Shown piece after piece: positions 32,496-42,743 of a stretch of DNA of 64,000 nt. Below the pieces are notes generated by a model. That model saw nothing but the letters and a program-made list of their open reading frames with translations. It searched no databases and was not told where the DNA came from. A program made the translations under genes and the position numbers. Origin of the DNA: Bosea sp. BIWAKO-01. GTDB taxonomy: Bacteria; Pseudomonadota; Alphaproteobacteria; Rhizobiales; Beijerinckiaceae. Location: the NCBI RefSeq assembly GCF_001748145.1, contig NZ_BCQA01000001.1, forward strand, positions 2,043,501 to 2,107,500, in the 5' to 3' direction. How positions within the stretch are numbered: position 1 is the stretch's first letter; every line of letters begins with the position of its first letter.

Positions 32496-35400
32496 ATCGC
32501 TTCTTCATCGACAGGCCCGTCTTCGCGGCCGTCATCTCGATCGTCATCGTGCTTGCCGGCCTCGTCGCGATCCGGGCACTTCCGATCGCGCAATATCCCG
32601 AGCTGACGCCGCCGCAGATCGTCGTCAGCGCCACCTATCCCGGCGCCAGCGCCGAGACGATCGCGCAGACGGTGGCAGCGCCGCTCGAGCAGCAGATCAA
32701 CGGCGTCGAGGGCATGCTCTACATGCAGTCCTCGAACTCCAGCAGCGGCCAGATGTCGCTGACGGTGACATTCGCGCAGGGCACCGATCCCGATCAGGCT
32801 ACGATCAACGTCAATAATCGCGTCCAGCGCGCAACGCCGACCTTGCCGCAAGAGGTCACCCGGCTCGGCGTGACGGTCAGCCAGCGCTCGACCTCCATCC
32901 TCGGCCTCGTGGCGATGTATTCGGAGAACGACCGCTTCGACACGACCTATGTCGGCAACTATGCCCTGCTGAACGTCATTGACGATCTGAAGCGCATTCC
33001 CGGCGTCGGCGACGCGGCCTTGCTCGGCCAGCGCGACTACTCGATGCGGATCTGGCTCAGTCCCGACAAGCTCGCCCGCTACGGCCTGACGACCACCGAT
33101 GTCGCCGCAGCCATTCGCGAACAGAATGCCCAGTTCGCAGCCGGCCGCTTCGGCGATGAGCCGAACGACCCATCGACCCCCTTCACCTATTCCGCCACGA
33201 CCCAGGGGCGTCTCCCGGATGCCGAGGCGTTCGGCAACATCATCCTGCGCTCCGACATCAACGCGGCGACGCTCAGGCTCAAGGATGTGGCGCGGGTCGA
33301 GCTCGGCTCGGCCAGCTATACCGTCGACAGCAAGCTCAACGGCAAGCCGGCGGTGCCGCTTGCGGTCTATCTTCAAACGGGAGCGAACGCGCTCTCGACC
33401 ATGGAGGCGCTCAAGAGCCGCATGGACGAGCTGAAGCAGTCCTTCCCGGAGGGCATGGCCTACAGCATTCCCTACGACACGACGAAGTTCATCCAGGTCT
33501 CGATCGAGGAGGTGGTCAAGACCTTCGTCGAGGCCATCGTCCTGGTCATCCTCGTCGTCTTCCTCTTCCTGCAGAACTTCCGGGCGACGCTCATCCCGGT
33601 CATCGCGGTGCCGATCTCGATCATCGGCACCTTTGCCGGCATGTACATGTTCGGCTTCTCGATCAACCTGCTCACCCTGTTCGGCCTCGTCCTGGCCATC
33701 GGCATCGTCGTCGACGACGCGATCGTGGTTCTGGAGAATGTCGAGCGCATCATGGCGACCGAGCACCTGTCGCCGCGAGAGGCTTCGATCAAGGCGATGA
33801 GCGAGGTCACCGGGCCGGTCATCGCGATCGTCCTGGTGCTGTGCGCGGTCTTCATCCCCGTGTCGTTCATGGGCGGGTTGGCCGGCGCGATGTACAAACA
33901 GTTCGCGGTCACGATCGCCCTGTCGGTCACGATCTCGGGCATCGTCGCGCTGACCCTGACTCCGGCGTTGTGCGCGCTGATCCTGAAACCGGGCCATCAG
34001 GAACCGGCCCTGCCGTTCCGGCTGTTCAACCGCTTCTTCGACAAGCTGACGAGCGGCTACGTTTCGGGCGTCGGCTTCCTGGTCAAACGCTTCGCCATCG
34101 GCCTCGTGCTCTTCGCCGTGCTCATTGCCGGCACCGGCATCCTGTTCCGGACCATTCCGGGCTCGCTGGTTCCAGACGAAGACCAGGGCGTGCTGCTCGG
34201 GGTGGCGATCCTGCCTCCGGCCGCCTCGCTGAACCGCACCGTGGCGGTGATGGATCAGGCTGCGGCCAATATCGGCAAGCACCCGGCGGTCGAGAACGTC
34301 TTCGCCATTTCGGGGTTCGACCTTCTCTCCGGAAGCGAGCGGACCAGCGCCGCCACGACCTTCGTGACGCTGAAGGACTGGAGCGAGCGCCGAACCCCGG
34401 ACCTCGATGCGCGCAACCTGGTCAAGACGTTCACCGGCATGAATATCGGGATCAAGGACGCCATGGTGCTGTTCTTCAATCCGCCGCCGATCAGCGGGTT
34501 GAGCACCACGGGCGGGTTCGAACTTTATGTGCAGGATCGCACCGGAGGCGGCGTCCAGTCGCTCTCCGCCGCCACCGCACAACTGGTCGAAGCCGCCTCG
34601 AAACGTCCCGAACTGGCCGGCGTGCGCACGACCTTCGACACCGGCGTTCCGCAGTACCGGCTCGACCTGGACCGCGACATGGCCAAGGCGCTCGGCGTAC
34701 CGATCAGCTCCGTCTTCGAGACGATGCAAAGCACGTTCGGCAGCCTCTACGTCAATGACTTCACGCTCTATGGGCGCAACTACCGCGTCAACCTGCAGTC
34801 GGAGGCCGCTTTCCGTCAGGCTCCGAAGGATCTCAAGCAGGTCTTCGTGCGCTCGAGCAACAACAAGATGGTGCCGCTCGATACGCTGGTGAAAGCCGTG
34901 CGCGTCGCCGGCCCCGACCAGTTCGAGCGCTTCAACGCCTTTGCCGCCGCCAAGGTGATGGGCAATCCGGCGCCCGGATACACATCGGGCGCGGCGATCG
35001 CGGCGATGCAGGAGGTGGCGCGCGAACTGCCGCAGGGCTTCCAGATCGCCTGGACGGGCTCGGCCTATCAAGAGCTCGCAACCAGCGGAACCGGCTCGCA
35101 GGCCATGATCTTCGGCATCATCATGGTGTTCCTGATCCTCGCCGCGCAGTACGAGAAATGGAGCCTGCCGCTGGCGGTCATTCTCGCGGTTCCGTTCGCA
35201 CTGTTCGGGGCACTGCTCGCGGTCTGGCTCCGCGGCCTGACCAACGACGTCTATTTCCAGATCGGCCTTGTCACGCTGATCGGTCTGGCCGCCAAGAACG
35301 CCATCCTGATCGTCGAATTCGCCGTTCTGGTGCGCCAGCAGGGCATGAGTGCTGCCGAGGCTGCGCTGGAAGCGGCGCGGCTGCGCTTCCGGCCGATCGT

Positions 35401-35647
35401 GATGACCTCGCTCGCCTTCATTCTTGGCGTCGTTCCGCTCGCGATCAGCAGCGGAGCGGGCTCTGCGAGCCGGCACTCGATCGGCACGGGCGTGATCGGC
35501 GGCATGTTGGCGGCAACCTTCATCGCCACCTTCTTCATCCCGATGTTCTACCGGCTCATCGACTGGCGCGACCCTCGCCCCGCCAAGGATGCAGGCCCCG
35601 CGGCGAACGCCAAGGGGGCGGCGGAGAACGCTGGAAACGCGACCTGA
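32492..35647 (+). CDS. RND multidrug efflux pump (AcrB/MexB, HAE1 type)
   Basis: 1051 residues, standard length. N-terminus [20 protein letters not shown], proton relay Asp pair in [19 protein letters not shown], the relay Lys in [16 protein letters not shown], and the R-helix region [20 protein letters not shown]. Two large periplasmic loops with porter and docking domains. It exports hydrophobic and amphiphilic drugs using the proton gradient. Translationally coupled to the adaptor (ATGA overlap). Confidence 0.95.
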   Translation: MNRFFIDRPVFAAVISIVIVLAGLVAIRALPIAQYPELTPPQIVVSATYPGASAETIAQTVAAPLEQQINGVEGMLYMQSSNSSSGQMSLTVTFAQGTDPDQATINVNNRVQRATPTLPQEVTRLGVTVSQRSTSILGLVAMYSENDRFDTTYVGNYALLNVIDDLKRIPGVGDAALLGQRDYSMRIWLSPDKLARYGLTTTDVAAAIREQNAQFAAGRFGDEPNDPSTPFTYSATTQGRLPDAEAFGNIILRSDINAATLRLKDVARVELGSASYTVDSKLNGKPAVPLAVYLQTGANALSTMEALKSRMDELKQSFPEGMAYSIPYDTTKFIQVSIEEVVKTFVEAIVLVILVVFLFLQNFRATLIPVIAVPISIIGTFAGMYMFGFSINLLTLFGLVLAIGIVVDDAIVVLENVERIMATEHLSPREASIKAMSEVTGPVIAIVLVLCAVFIPVSFMGGLAGAMYKQFAVTIALSVTISGIVALTLTPALCALILKPGHQEPALPFRLFNRFFDKLTSGYVSGVGFLVKRFAIGLVLFAVLIAGTGILFRTIPGSLVPDEDQGVLLGVAILPPAASLNRTVAVMDQAAANIGKHPAVENVFAISGFDLLSGSERTSAATTFVTLKDWSERRTPDLDARNLVKTFTGMNIGIKDAMVLFFNPPPISGLSTTGGFELYVQDRTGGGVQSLSAATAQLVEAASKRPELAGVRTTFDTGVPQYRLDLDRDMAKALGVPISSVFETMQSTFGSLYVNDFTLYGRNYRVNLQSEAAFRQAPKDLKQVFVRSSNNKMVPLDTLVKAVRVAGPDQFERFNAFAAAKVMGNPAPGYTSGAAIAAMQEVARELPQGFQIAWTGSAYQELATSGTGSQAMIFGIIMVFLILAAQYEKWSLPLAVILAVPFALFGALLAVWLRGLTNDVYFQIGLVTLIGLAAKNAILIVEFAVLVRQQGMSAAEAALEAARLRFRPIVMTSLAFILGVVPLAISSGAGSASRHSIGTGVIGGMLAATFIATFFIPMFYRLIDWRDPRPAKDAGPAANAKGAAENAGNAT

Positions 35648-35652
35648 ACCTT

Positions 35653-35674
35653 GGACCGGTCCATGGACCGGTCC
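35653..35674. promoter_or_regulatory. Tandem palindrome, two GGACCGGTCC units
   Basis: Two copies of the self-complementary 10-mer GGACCGGTCC are separated by AT, five bases after the pump stop and 110 bp before the FMN reductase. The whole 22-base block is symmetric. Tandem dyads of this kind are typical of sites bound by two TetR-type dimers. Confidence 0.4.
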
Positions 35675-35783
35675 GGTAACCACCTCGCTCACGTGGCGCG
35701 CGGCCGGGATGATCGCGCGCGACAAATCGGGCGTCGGGCACTAGGCTCGACGCCGCAACCAGCACGATGTGATGGGACACACC

Positions 35784-36335
35784 ATGAGCGAATTCAGAAT
35801 TGCCGTCGTGATCGGCAGCCTTCGTCGCGATTCCTTCAATCGCAAGCTTGCCACGGCGATCGCCAAACTCGCCCCGCCCGAATTCAGGCTCCATCAGGTC
35901 GCGATCGGCGATCTGCCGCTCTACGATCAGGATGACGACGCGAACCAGGCCCCGGCCGTGAAGCGGCTGAAGGCCGAGATCGCCGGGTCCCAGGGCGTCA
36001 TCTTCGTCACGGCCGAGTATAACCGCTCCATCCCCGGCGTGCTGAAGAACGCGATCGATCAGGCCTCGCGGCCCTATGGGCAGAGTGCCTGGGCCGGCAA
36101 GCCGGCCGGTGTTCTCGGCGTGTCGGTCGGCGCTATCGGAACAGCGATTGCGCAGCAGCATCTGCGCAATGTCCTCGCCTATCTCGACATGCCGACGCTC
36201 GGACAGCCGGAAGTCTTCATCCAGGCCAAGGATGGACTGTTCACCGAGAGCGGCGAGATCGGGGAATCCAGCCGGGCTTTCCTGCAAGGCTGGGTGGATG
36301 CCTATGTCGCCTGGGTGAAGAAGCACCCAGCCTGA
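35784..36335 (+). CDS. NAD(P)H-dependent FMN reductase (ChrR/YieF type)
   Basis: 183 residues from ATG 35784. Flavodoxin-like fold with FMN loop GSLRRDSFNRKLA, and the TAEYNRSIPGVLKNAIDQASRP motif typical of YieF/ChrR and azoreductase-like quinone reductases; C-terminal KDGLFTESGEIGESSRAFLQ. Such enzymes reduce quinones, chromate or azo dyes and protect against redox stress. Close to an efflux pump and a tandem operator-like dyad. Confidence 0.88.
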   Translation: MSEFRIAVVIGSLRRDSFNRKLATAIAKLAPPEFRLHQVAIGDLPLYDQDDDANQAPAVKRLKAEIAGSQGVIFVTAEYNRSIPGVLKNAIDQASRPYGQSAWAGKPAGVLGVSVGAIGTAIAQQHLRNVLAYLDMPTLGQPEVFIQAKDGLFTESGEIGESSRAFLQGWVDAYVAWVKKHPA

Positions 36336-36478
36336 CGCGCCCCTTCTCGGAAGGTCTGACGACGCCATCCCGACTTTGTGCCGCTGAAGCGGCCAAACCC
36401 GGATGGCCATCGCGCTTGCGCGGCATTACGGCAGGCGCCCATCCGACACCGGCGCAGGGCGGCCTCCAGCGCACGCCA

Positions 36479-38383
36479 TTACGCGCCGGCGAGAAAGGGC
36501 TCCGCCTGCCGAAATGCCGCTGCGGCCTCCTTCATTGCGCGCGCAGCCTGGGCATTCGCGAGCTTTCGCGCGGCCTCGTCGAACAATTCCGGTCTGGGCG
36601 TTTCCGTCCGGAACCGTCCCAGAGCTGCGAGCCCCTGCGCAATCAGCCGCCGATCCTCGTCCCCGAGCCCTCCCTCAGACACCAGCCGCTGCAGCGCCGT
36701 CGCCGCGATGCCGAGATTGAGCACGCCAAGCAGGCCGCGCGCAGCGCCGCCATCGCCCTCTCCGGCTCGGGCGAGGTGCAGAGTGAGGCGCATGATCTGC
36801 CGGGTCATGCCCTGATCCCAGCTTGCCCCGCGCCTGGCTTGCGGATTGGCGAGGAGCCGCTCGAGGTCTCGCCGGATATCCTCGCGGGTCCTTGCCGCGT
36901 GCCGGTCATGCCTGCGCGGCAGCAGAATGAAGCTGCTTGTCACCAGCACCGCAGCGACGACAAGCGCGCCGGCCTCGCTCAGGATTGCGGCGGGCTTGGT
37001 GACGGCCGGCAACACCGCCTGGCTGGCCAGGAGAAAACACATATTGGCGTCGATCGCCGCGATTGCCGTCCTGCGGCTCGCGCGCGCCAACCCTCCAAGC
37101 AGGAGGAACGGTGCCACCGAAAACAGCAGTTCGGGCACGGTCTGGACATGCGGCTGCACGCCGAGGCGGTAGATCAGGGCAGCCACCACCCCGGCCAGAA
37201 CCCCCTTCAACATATGCGGCGCAATGGCCTGCGGCTGCGCCAGCGAACCCAGGACCATCGAGAAGATGCAGACTCCCAGCGCTGCGAGTTCCGCCACCGG
37301 CCAGTTTGCAGCATAGGCCGCAGAGGAAGCGAGCCAGGTGGCCAGCCCCGACACCGCGCCGGCGGTGGTGCCCAGCGACCAGTCGCCATGAGGATTGTGC
37401 AGGAAGGCAGGCACCAGACCGGAGAGCTCATCTCCGGCCGGGCGGTCCGCACTGAGTGCGGCTTCTGCTGCGACCAGCCCCCGCAGACTGTCCGACAGGC
37501 GGGGATCCAGCCCTTCGGCACGGGGTACCTCTCCTTGCGCCTCTGTTTCCCGCTCGAAATGTGCTGCCAACCGGTCAAGTTCGGGCAGAGCCCTGGCGAT
37601 GGTCTCCTCCGACGCCTCCCGCGACGCAGCTGCGCGCCCTGCCGACATCACCAACAAGGCGGCCGCGACCAGTGCATCGACGCGCTTGCGACGCCGCGAG
37701 CCCCGCAGCGAACCTGCCGTCATCTGATCCGCCGCCTGGGTGACGCTGCTCATCTCGGCGAGAAGCTGCCGTTCGGCTAAGGCCATCCGATCTTGCGGAA
37801 CGCCCTGGAGCGCCAAGGCTGCGAACCGCACCGCTTTCCCGGCCATCAGTCCTGCCCGGGACATGAGAGCAGAACGCGATGCTGCCGGCGTGAACAGCGC
37901 CGTGAACAGCGTCACGACGGCCACGCCGATCAACGTGCACTCAACCCGTGCAATGGCGATGTCCCAGGATCGTTCGGGGGAGAACACGGTTGGCAGGATG
38001 ACGATGGCCGCGGTCATACCGCTCATCAGGGCGCCATAGGCGGTGACGCCGCGCAGCACATGCGTCAGCGCAGTGTTGAAGCCGACCCAAAGGCCAAGCG
38101 CGAGCAACAGAAAATAATGGTTGGGAATCAGATGCAGCAGGCCGAAGCCGACGGCTGCGCCAATCAACGTTCCGAGAATCCTGAGAAAGCCACGGGCGAA
38201 CAAGAGCCCGCGCGAGGCTTGCGCCACAACCCAGACCGGCATCGCGGCCCAATAGGCGTTGGTGATGTGAAGCGACGAAGCGAGAGCAAATGCGAGCCAG
38301 GCGGCAAGAGCCAGCAGCGCTGCTTGCCGCAGGCCGGCGCCATCCAGTCCCAGCCGGAGCAAGGGGGAAGACGTCACGGCCAC
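36479..38383 (-). CDS. FUSC-family efflux protein (AaeB/YccS-like)
   Basis: 634 residues from GTG 38383. Two membrane blocks of ~5-6 helices (residues ~20-160 and ~340-480), each starting with the FUSC pattern (LHITNAYWAAMPVWVVAQAS; ANWPVAELAALGVCIFSMVL), with cytoplasmic domains after each. FUSC proteins export aromatic acids or related compounds. No AaeA-like adaptor lies beside it. It converges with the FMN reductase gene. Confidence 0.85.
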   Translation of the reverse strand: MAVTSSPLLRLGLDGAGLRQAALLALAAWLAFALASSLHITNAYWAAMPVWVVAQASRGLLFARGFLRILGTLIGAAVGFGLLHLIPNHYFLLLALGLWVGFNTALTHVLRGVTAYGALMSGMTAAIVILPTVFSPERSWDIAIARVECTLIGVAVVTLFTALFTPAASRSALMSRAGLMAGKAVRFAALALQGVPQDRMALAERQLLAEMSSVTQAADQMTAGSLRGSRRRKRVDALVAAALLVMSAGRAAASREASEETIARALPELDRLAAHFERETEAQGEVPRAEGLDPRLSDSLRGLVAAEAALSADRPAGDELSGLVPAFLHNPHGDWSLGTTAGAVSGLATWLASSAAYAANWPVAELAALGVCIFSMVLGSLAQPQAIAPHMLKGVLAGVVAALIYRLGVQPHVQTVPELLFSVAPFLLLGGLARASRRTAIAAIDANMCFLLASQAVLPAVTKPAAILSEAGALVVAAVLVTSSFILLPRRHDRHAARTREDIRRDLERLLANPQARRGASWDQGMTRQIMRLTLHLARAGEGDGGAARGLLGVLNLGIAATALQRLVSEGGLGDEDRRLIAQGLAALGRFRTETPRPELFDEAARKLANAQAARAMKEAAAAFRQAEPFLAGA

Positions 38384-38639
38384 GGCTCGCGCATGTCCTG
38401 AGCAGCCTTCTCCAAGCGGACCCCTGTCGGTCGGGTGCCCGACACCAGGCCCGGCGGGCGTTCACGCCACCATACCGCATGAGGCCGGTGGAGTGCACAA
38501 GGCGCATCGCGTTCGGCTCAGCCCCGCGACATTTCGGACACGAGATCAGGCGACACCGATCAACCAGCCTCGGTCCGCGAGCAACAATTCAGCGCCCCAC
38601 TCCGCGCGGCCAGCCTAGAAACCCTCTAAATCATTGTAC

Positions 38640-38668
38640 TTGCACCATAATTTTTCATTGGCTAATGC
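38640..38668 (+). promoter_or_regulatory. Putative promoter of fecI
   Basis: TTGCAC (38640), a 17-base AT-rich spacer and TAATGC (38663) lie ~55 bp before the chosen fecI start. The rest of the gap 38384-38639 between the divergent FUSC and fecI genes shows no gene. Confidence 0.45.
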
Positions 38669-38721
38669 GACGCATCCTCAGGACGCGTGCCAGCGCGGCC
38701 GACAGCCTCGCAAGACGGGAT

Positions 38722-39243
38722 ATGTCCTCCGATCCAACCAGCCTTGCCGCCCTCTACGCCGATGAGCGGCTGCGCCTGCAAAGACGGCTGGTGAAGCGCG
38801 GCCTTTCAGTCTCCGCAGCGGCCGATGCCGTCCAAGAGGCATTCCTTCGTCTGTTGCGCATCCCGCGCGCCGAAATCCGCGACATCCGGGGTTATCTGCA
38901 TCGTACCGCAGACAGCGTGGCGATCGATACCTGGCGCCAGCAGGGCCGCGCCGCCGCCGTGATCAGCCCGCTTGCAGCCGCAGATCACGAGATCGCCGAT
39001 CCGGCGCCCCGTCCCGATGCCGCGATGTTGGCAAGAGAGGAGCGCGCCGCGCTCGAGACCGCCATCAAGATCCTGCCTCCGCGCAGCCGGGAGGTCTTGC
39101 TCCTCCACAAATTCGACGGCCTGAGCTATGCGGAAATCGCCCAGCGGCTCGGCATCTCCCGAAACACCGTCATGGTGCATCTCGCCAATGCGATGGCAGG
39201 TCTGCGGCGGCAGCTGCGCGATAAAAATGCCCCGCCCGCCTAA
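38722..39243 (+). CDS. fecI: ECF sigma factor, FecI type
   Basis: 173 residues from ATG 38722 (MSSDPTSLAALYADERL) with GACGGGAT before it; an ATG at 38665 overlaps the predicted -10. Sigma region 2 is in VKRGLSVSAAADAVQEAFLRLL and IRGYLHRTADSVAIDTWRQQ; region 4 in LPPRSREVLLLHKFDGLSYAEIAQRLGIS. It is followed by a FecR-type gene and a TonB-dependent receptor with an STN domain, the complete surface-signalling set for iron uptake. Confidence 0.9.
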   Translation: MSSDPTSLAALYADERLRLQRRLVKRGLSVSAAADAVQEAFLRLLRIPRAEIRDIRGYLHRTADSVAIDTWRQQGRAAAVISPLAAADHEIADPAPRPDAAMLAREERAALETAIKILPPRSREVLLLHKFDGLSYAEIAQRLGISRNTVMVHLANAMAGLRRQLRDKNAPPA

Positions 39244-39274
39244 TTAGGTTTCCGCCCCCAATCGTCTAATTAGG
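39239..39274. repeat. Paired CTAATTAGG motifs between fecI and fecR
   Basis: CCTAATTAGG (39239-39248, a perfect palindrome covering the fecI stop) and CTAATTAGG (39266-39274) lie 27 bp apart. A third CTAATTA is at 40355 before the receptor gene. They may be binding sites of a regulator; no known iron box was recognised. Confidence 0.35.
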
Positions 39275-39376
39275 CAGAATGGCGCAATCCCACAGGGCCG
39301 GCCGTTGCGAATGAATGGAGCCAGAACGCGTGTGGGACCAGCGAAAACCGATACCGCAGCCGGGTGAAGCGCGTTG

Positions 39377-40330
39377 ATGGGCACAAGCGAGCCGTCATCG
39401 GCAGAGGACGCAGCGATTGCCTGGTTTGTCAGACTTCGCGACGAGAACGCGGGAACGCGGGATCGCCGCGCTTTCGAGGCGTGGCTTCAGTCGGACCCTG
39501 CGCATGAGCGGGCCTGGCACGAGCTCGAGCAGATCTGGGGCCGCCTCGACACGGTATCCGGCAGCGCATCGGCTCGGAGTTCTCTCAGCCTTCAGCCACG
39601 GGCGCGACCTCGCCGATCAGCGGCGCGGCACCTCGCGGCTGCAGCCGTGGTGCTGCTGGGCCTGGCCACCGGCTGGCAACTCGCACCGGCGGGGCTGCTG
39701 GCGGATTATCGTTCCGGCATCGGAGAACGTCGGACCATCAGCCTCGCGGATGGCTCGCAGATGGAACTGGGCCCCGGCAGCGCCGCGGATGTGACGTTCG
39801 GTGGTGGGCAGCGCAGCGTCAGGCTCGTTGCCGGGGAAGCCTTCTTCACGGTTGCCAGGAATGCGGGCCGACCTTTCGTGGTCGAAGCGGGACAGGGCAA
39901 GGTCGAGGTGCTCGGTACGGCCTTCGACGTGAAGCTGCGGGCCGATGATGGTGTGGAGGTTGTCGTCACCGAGAGCACGGTGGCTGTGAGCGCAGCGCGG
40001 GGCGAGCCCGTTCGCGTGAGCCAGGGCCAGGGGGTCAGCTTCGATCGCGCAGGCCTCTCCCCGGTCCGTCCCGCCGATCTCGACAGCGCTCAGGCCTGGC
40101 GTCAGGACCAGCTCGTCTTCCATGATGCGCCGCTGAGCACGGTTCTGGCCGAGCTGCGCCGCTATCGCCGCGGACATGTCCAGCTGATCGGCAGCAATCT
40201 TGGCGAGCGACGCGTCACGGCCGTGTTCGACGCGCGCCATATCGATGCGGCGCTCGACAGCATCGCCCGCAGCCTCGACCTGCGCGTCCTGCGCGCCACG
40301 AACTGGCTGATCGCGCTCGTCCCGGCCTGA
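39377..40330 (+). CDS. fecR: FecR-type anti-sigma/sigma regulator
   Basis: 317 residues from ATG 39377. The N-terminal DUF4880-like part has AIAWFVRLRDENAGTRDRRA, FEAWLQSDPAHERAWHELEQ; one membrane helix at ~85-103 (HLAAAAVVLLGLATGWQL); periplasmic FecR domain (YRSGIGERRTISLADGSQME, GEAFFTVARNAGRPFVVEAG, VEVLGTAFDV). It carries the signal from the TonB-dependent receptor across the membrane to FecI. Confidence 0.92.
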   Translation: MGTSEPSSAEDAAIAWFVRLRDENAGTRDRRAFEAWLQSDPAHERAWHELEQIWGRLDTVSGSASARSSLSLQPRARPRRSAARHLAAAAVVLLGLATGWQLAPAGLLADYRSGIGERRTISLADGSQMELGPGSAADVTFGGGQRSVRLVAGEAFFTVARNAGRPFVVEAGQGKVEVLGTAFDVKLRADDGVEVVVTESTVAVSAARGEPVRVSQGQGVSFDRAGLSPVRPADLDSAQAWRQDQLVFHDAPLSTVLAELRRYRRGHVQLIGSNLGERRVTAVFDARHIDAALDSIARSLDLRVLRATNWLIALVPA

Positions 40331-40447
40331 CCCCGCAAGAATCCGTACCCCGCACTAATTACTTTTCGCGGAGCCAGCGTCTTCGGAATCAGGAGCCGCG
40401 CCCGATGCCGCGTCTCCGCGCAATCCGGGGACAAGGGTTCTGGCGAT

Positions 40448-42733
40448 ATGACGACCGAAGAATGCCGCGCGCGGACGAGGCGTCCAGTGCTGGTAACGCT
40501 GCTGCTGGCGGGAACCGCCATTCCTTCGTTCTGGGCGGTGGAGCGTGCAAACGCCCAGTCGCCCGCGGGCGCGGCAGCGAGCGCCAGCATCCCCGCGCAG
40601 TCGCTGTCTTCCGCACTGATTGCCTTCTCGCGCCAGAGCCGTATCGAGATCTTCGCACCGTCCAGCACCACCGCGGGCAAGCGCTCGTCGGCCGTGAACG
40701 GGACACTGGCGCCAGAGGCGGCCTTGCAGCAGCTCCTGGCAGGTACCGGCCTTACCTATCACTTCACCGGCGCAAGAGTCGTGACCATCACCGGACCGCT
40801 CCCATCGGCGACAGGAGGAGCGGCCCTTCCCCCGGGAGCGATCGCCCTCGACACGATCGATGTCACCGGTGGCTCGATCGCGCGCGGCGGGGTCAGCGAG
40901 ATCGTCATCGGATCGCGGGAGCTCGAGCGTAAGAATCCGACCGATACCCGCGATATCTTCTCCAGCGAGCCCGGCATCAAGGTCGGCGGCTCCATCCCCG
41001 CGACCCAGAAGGTCTATGTCCATGGCGTCGAAGAGAACAATCTCGCGGTCACCATCGACGGCAGCCGCCAGAACAACAAGGTCTTCCACCATAACGCCAC
41101 GACCCTGATCGAACCCTCCTTCCTCAGGGCGGTGCGTGTCGATGCGGGTATCGCTCCAACCGATGCCGGGCCGGGCGCGATCGGCGGCGCCATCGCCTAC
41201 GAGACCAAGGATGCGCGCGATTTCCTGAGCGGCAACGGCATCGGCGCCTACGCCAAGTCGATGTTCAACACCAATGGCCGGACTTTCACCACGAGCCTGT
41301 CCGGCTATGCCCGCCATGACGGGTTCGATGCGCTCGGCTATTTCACCCTCGGAAAGGGCGACAACTACAAGGCGGGCAATGGCCGCGAGGTCGGCGGCAC
41401 CTCGACCGATATCCTCAGTGGGCTCGTCAAGCTCGGCTATGAGGCCCCGACGGGCGATCGCGTCCAGATCAGCCATGAGCGCGTCCGCGATGATGCTCCC
41501 CGACCGTTCCGCGCCAATATCGGCGCGATCACGGGGCGCCCACCCTGGGAGCCGCGCATCCGCAATTACACCATCGAACGGCAGAACACCGTGTTCAGCT
41601 ACAGCCGGACCACGCCGAACGGCTGGTGGGACCCGAAGGCCGTGCTCGCCTACAGCGTAACCGACGTCGACACGCCGATCTTCGAACGCCCGATCGGTAC
41701 GAGCCCGCTTCCGGTGACCTATCCCGGCAACGGCCAGACCGACAGCTTCAACGCCAAGTTCGAGAGCCGCTTCGGCTTCGGCCTGGGCAGCATCACGGCC
41801 GGCGTCGATTTCTACAAGGACAAGGCGCTCTACAAGGACCGCAACTTCCGGACAGACGAGAGGGCGAGCAATCTCGGCCTCTACGCCCAGGCGCGACTGC
41901 AGCCCTGGGAGCGGACACGGATCTCCTTCGGCCTGCGTGGCGACCGGCAATGGTTCACCGGCACGACTGGCCAGGAATGGGATAATTCCGGGCTGAGCCG
42001 CAATATCTCTGGCGAGTTCGACATCATTCCGGAATTCCTGACCGTGAAAGCCGGCTACTCGCATGGCTGGGGCGGTATCCAGCTCGCAGAGAACTTCATC
42101 ATGAACACCGCCTGGCGCTATGGAGCCGGCATCAAGCCCGTGACGGCGGACAACGCCATGGCCGGCCTGATCGCGCGTTACCAGGGCTTCACGCTGGAAG
42201 GCAGCATTTTTCGGACCGCCCTGGACAATGCCCGCGCGGCGCGCTTCGCCATCGCCAGCGGCACCCTGACTCGCGATGTCGAGTCGCTGGGTTACGAGAT
42301 CGGCCTCGGCTATGCCTGGGAAGACGGCTTCGTCCGCGCCAAATATGCCGATATCAATGTGAAGATCGACGGGCAGCGCGCCGATTCCGATACGGGCACC
42401 TATCTCGCGACGCCGATCGGGCAGGTCATCACCCTGACTGGCACCCATACCTTCAAGCAATGGGGTGTGACTGTCGGCGCCGATGTCGAGATCGTGCTCG
42501 ACTACAAGAAGGTGCAGCCGGGCAGCCAGCCGCTGAAGGGCTATGAAGTCGTCAACACCTTCATCGAATACAAGCCGGCAAACTATTCGAGCCTGACCTT
42601 CCGGGCCGAGGTCAAGAATCTGCTCGACAAGACCTATGCCGATCGCGCGACCTATGGTCAGGAATTCGGCACGGTAACGCCGCTCTACCAGCCGGGCCGG
42701 GCCTTCGTGCTTAGTGCCGCGGCCAGGTTCTAG
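40448..42733 (+). CDS. TonB-dependent receptor with STN signalling domain
   Basis: 761 residues. Signal peptide to ~36 (ERANAQ), then an STN domain (IPAQSLSSALIAFSRQSRIE, LAPEAALQQLLAGTGLTYHF) that contacts FecR, a plug (RDIFSSEPGIKVGG, VHGVEENNLAVTIDGSRQNN, DAGPGAIGGAIAYETKDARD) and a 22-strand barrel ending in an aromatic residue (LSAAARF). The plug text is closest to heme/hemin-type receptors, while the neighbours suggest a siderophore; the ligand is open. Confidence 0.9.
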   Translation: MTTEECRARTRRPVLVTLLLAGTAIPSFWAVERANAQSPAGAAASASIPAQSLSSALIAFSRQSRIEIFAPSSTTAGKRSSAVNGTLAPEAALQQLLAGTGLTYHFTGARVVTITGPLPSATGGAALPPGAIALDTIDVTGGSIARGGVSEIVIGSRELERKNPTDTRDIFSSEPGIKVGGSIPATQKVYVHGVEENNLAVTIDGSRQNNKVFHHNATTLIEPSFLRAVRVDAGIAPTDAGPGAIGGAIAYETKDARDFLSGNGIGAYAKSMFNTNGRTFTTSLSGYARHDGFDALGYFTLGKGDNYKAGNGREVGGTSTDILSGLVKLGYEAPTGDRVQISHERVRDDAPRPFRANIGAITGRPPWEPRIRNYTIERQNTVFSYSRTTPNGWWDPKAVLAYSVTDVDTPIFERPIGTSPLPVTYPGNGQTDSFNAKFESRFGFGLGSITAGVDFYKDKALYKDRNFRTDERASNLGLYAQARLQPWERTRISFGLRGDRQWFTGTTGQEWDNSGLSRNISGEFDIIPEFLTVKAGYSHGWGGIQLAENFIMNTAWRYGAGIKPVTADNAMAGLIARYQGFTLEGSIFRTALDNARAARFAIASGTLTRDVESLGYEIGLGYAWEDGFVRAKYADINVKIDGQRADSDTGTYLATPIGQVITLTGTHTFKQWGVTVGADVEIVLDYKKVQPGSQPLKGYEVVNTFIEYKPANYSSLTFRAEVKNLLDKTYADRATYGQEFGTVTPLYQPGRAFVLSAAARF

Positions 42734-42743
42734 GGACAGGCCC

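Noticed and set aside
32360..35725. Minus-strand open frame of 1121 codons opposite the RND pump
   Set aside because: Charged, His/Arg/Asp-rich text is the mirror of a GC-rich coding strand; the plus strand encodes an intact AcrB-type protein.
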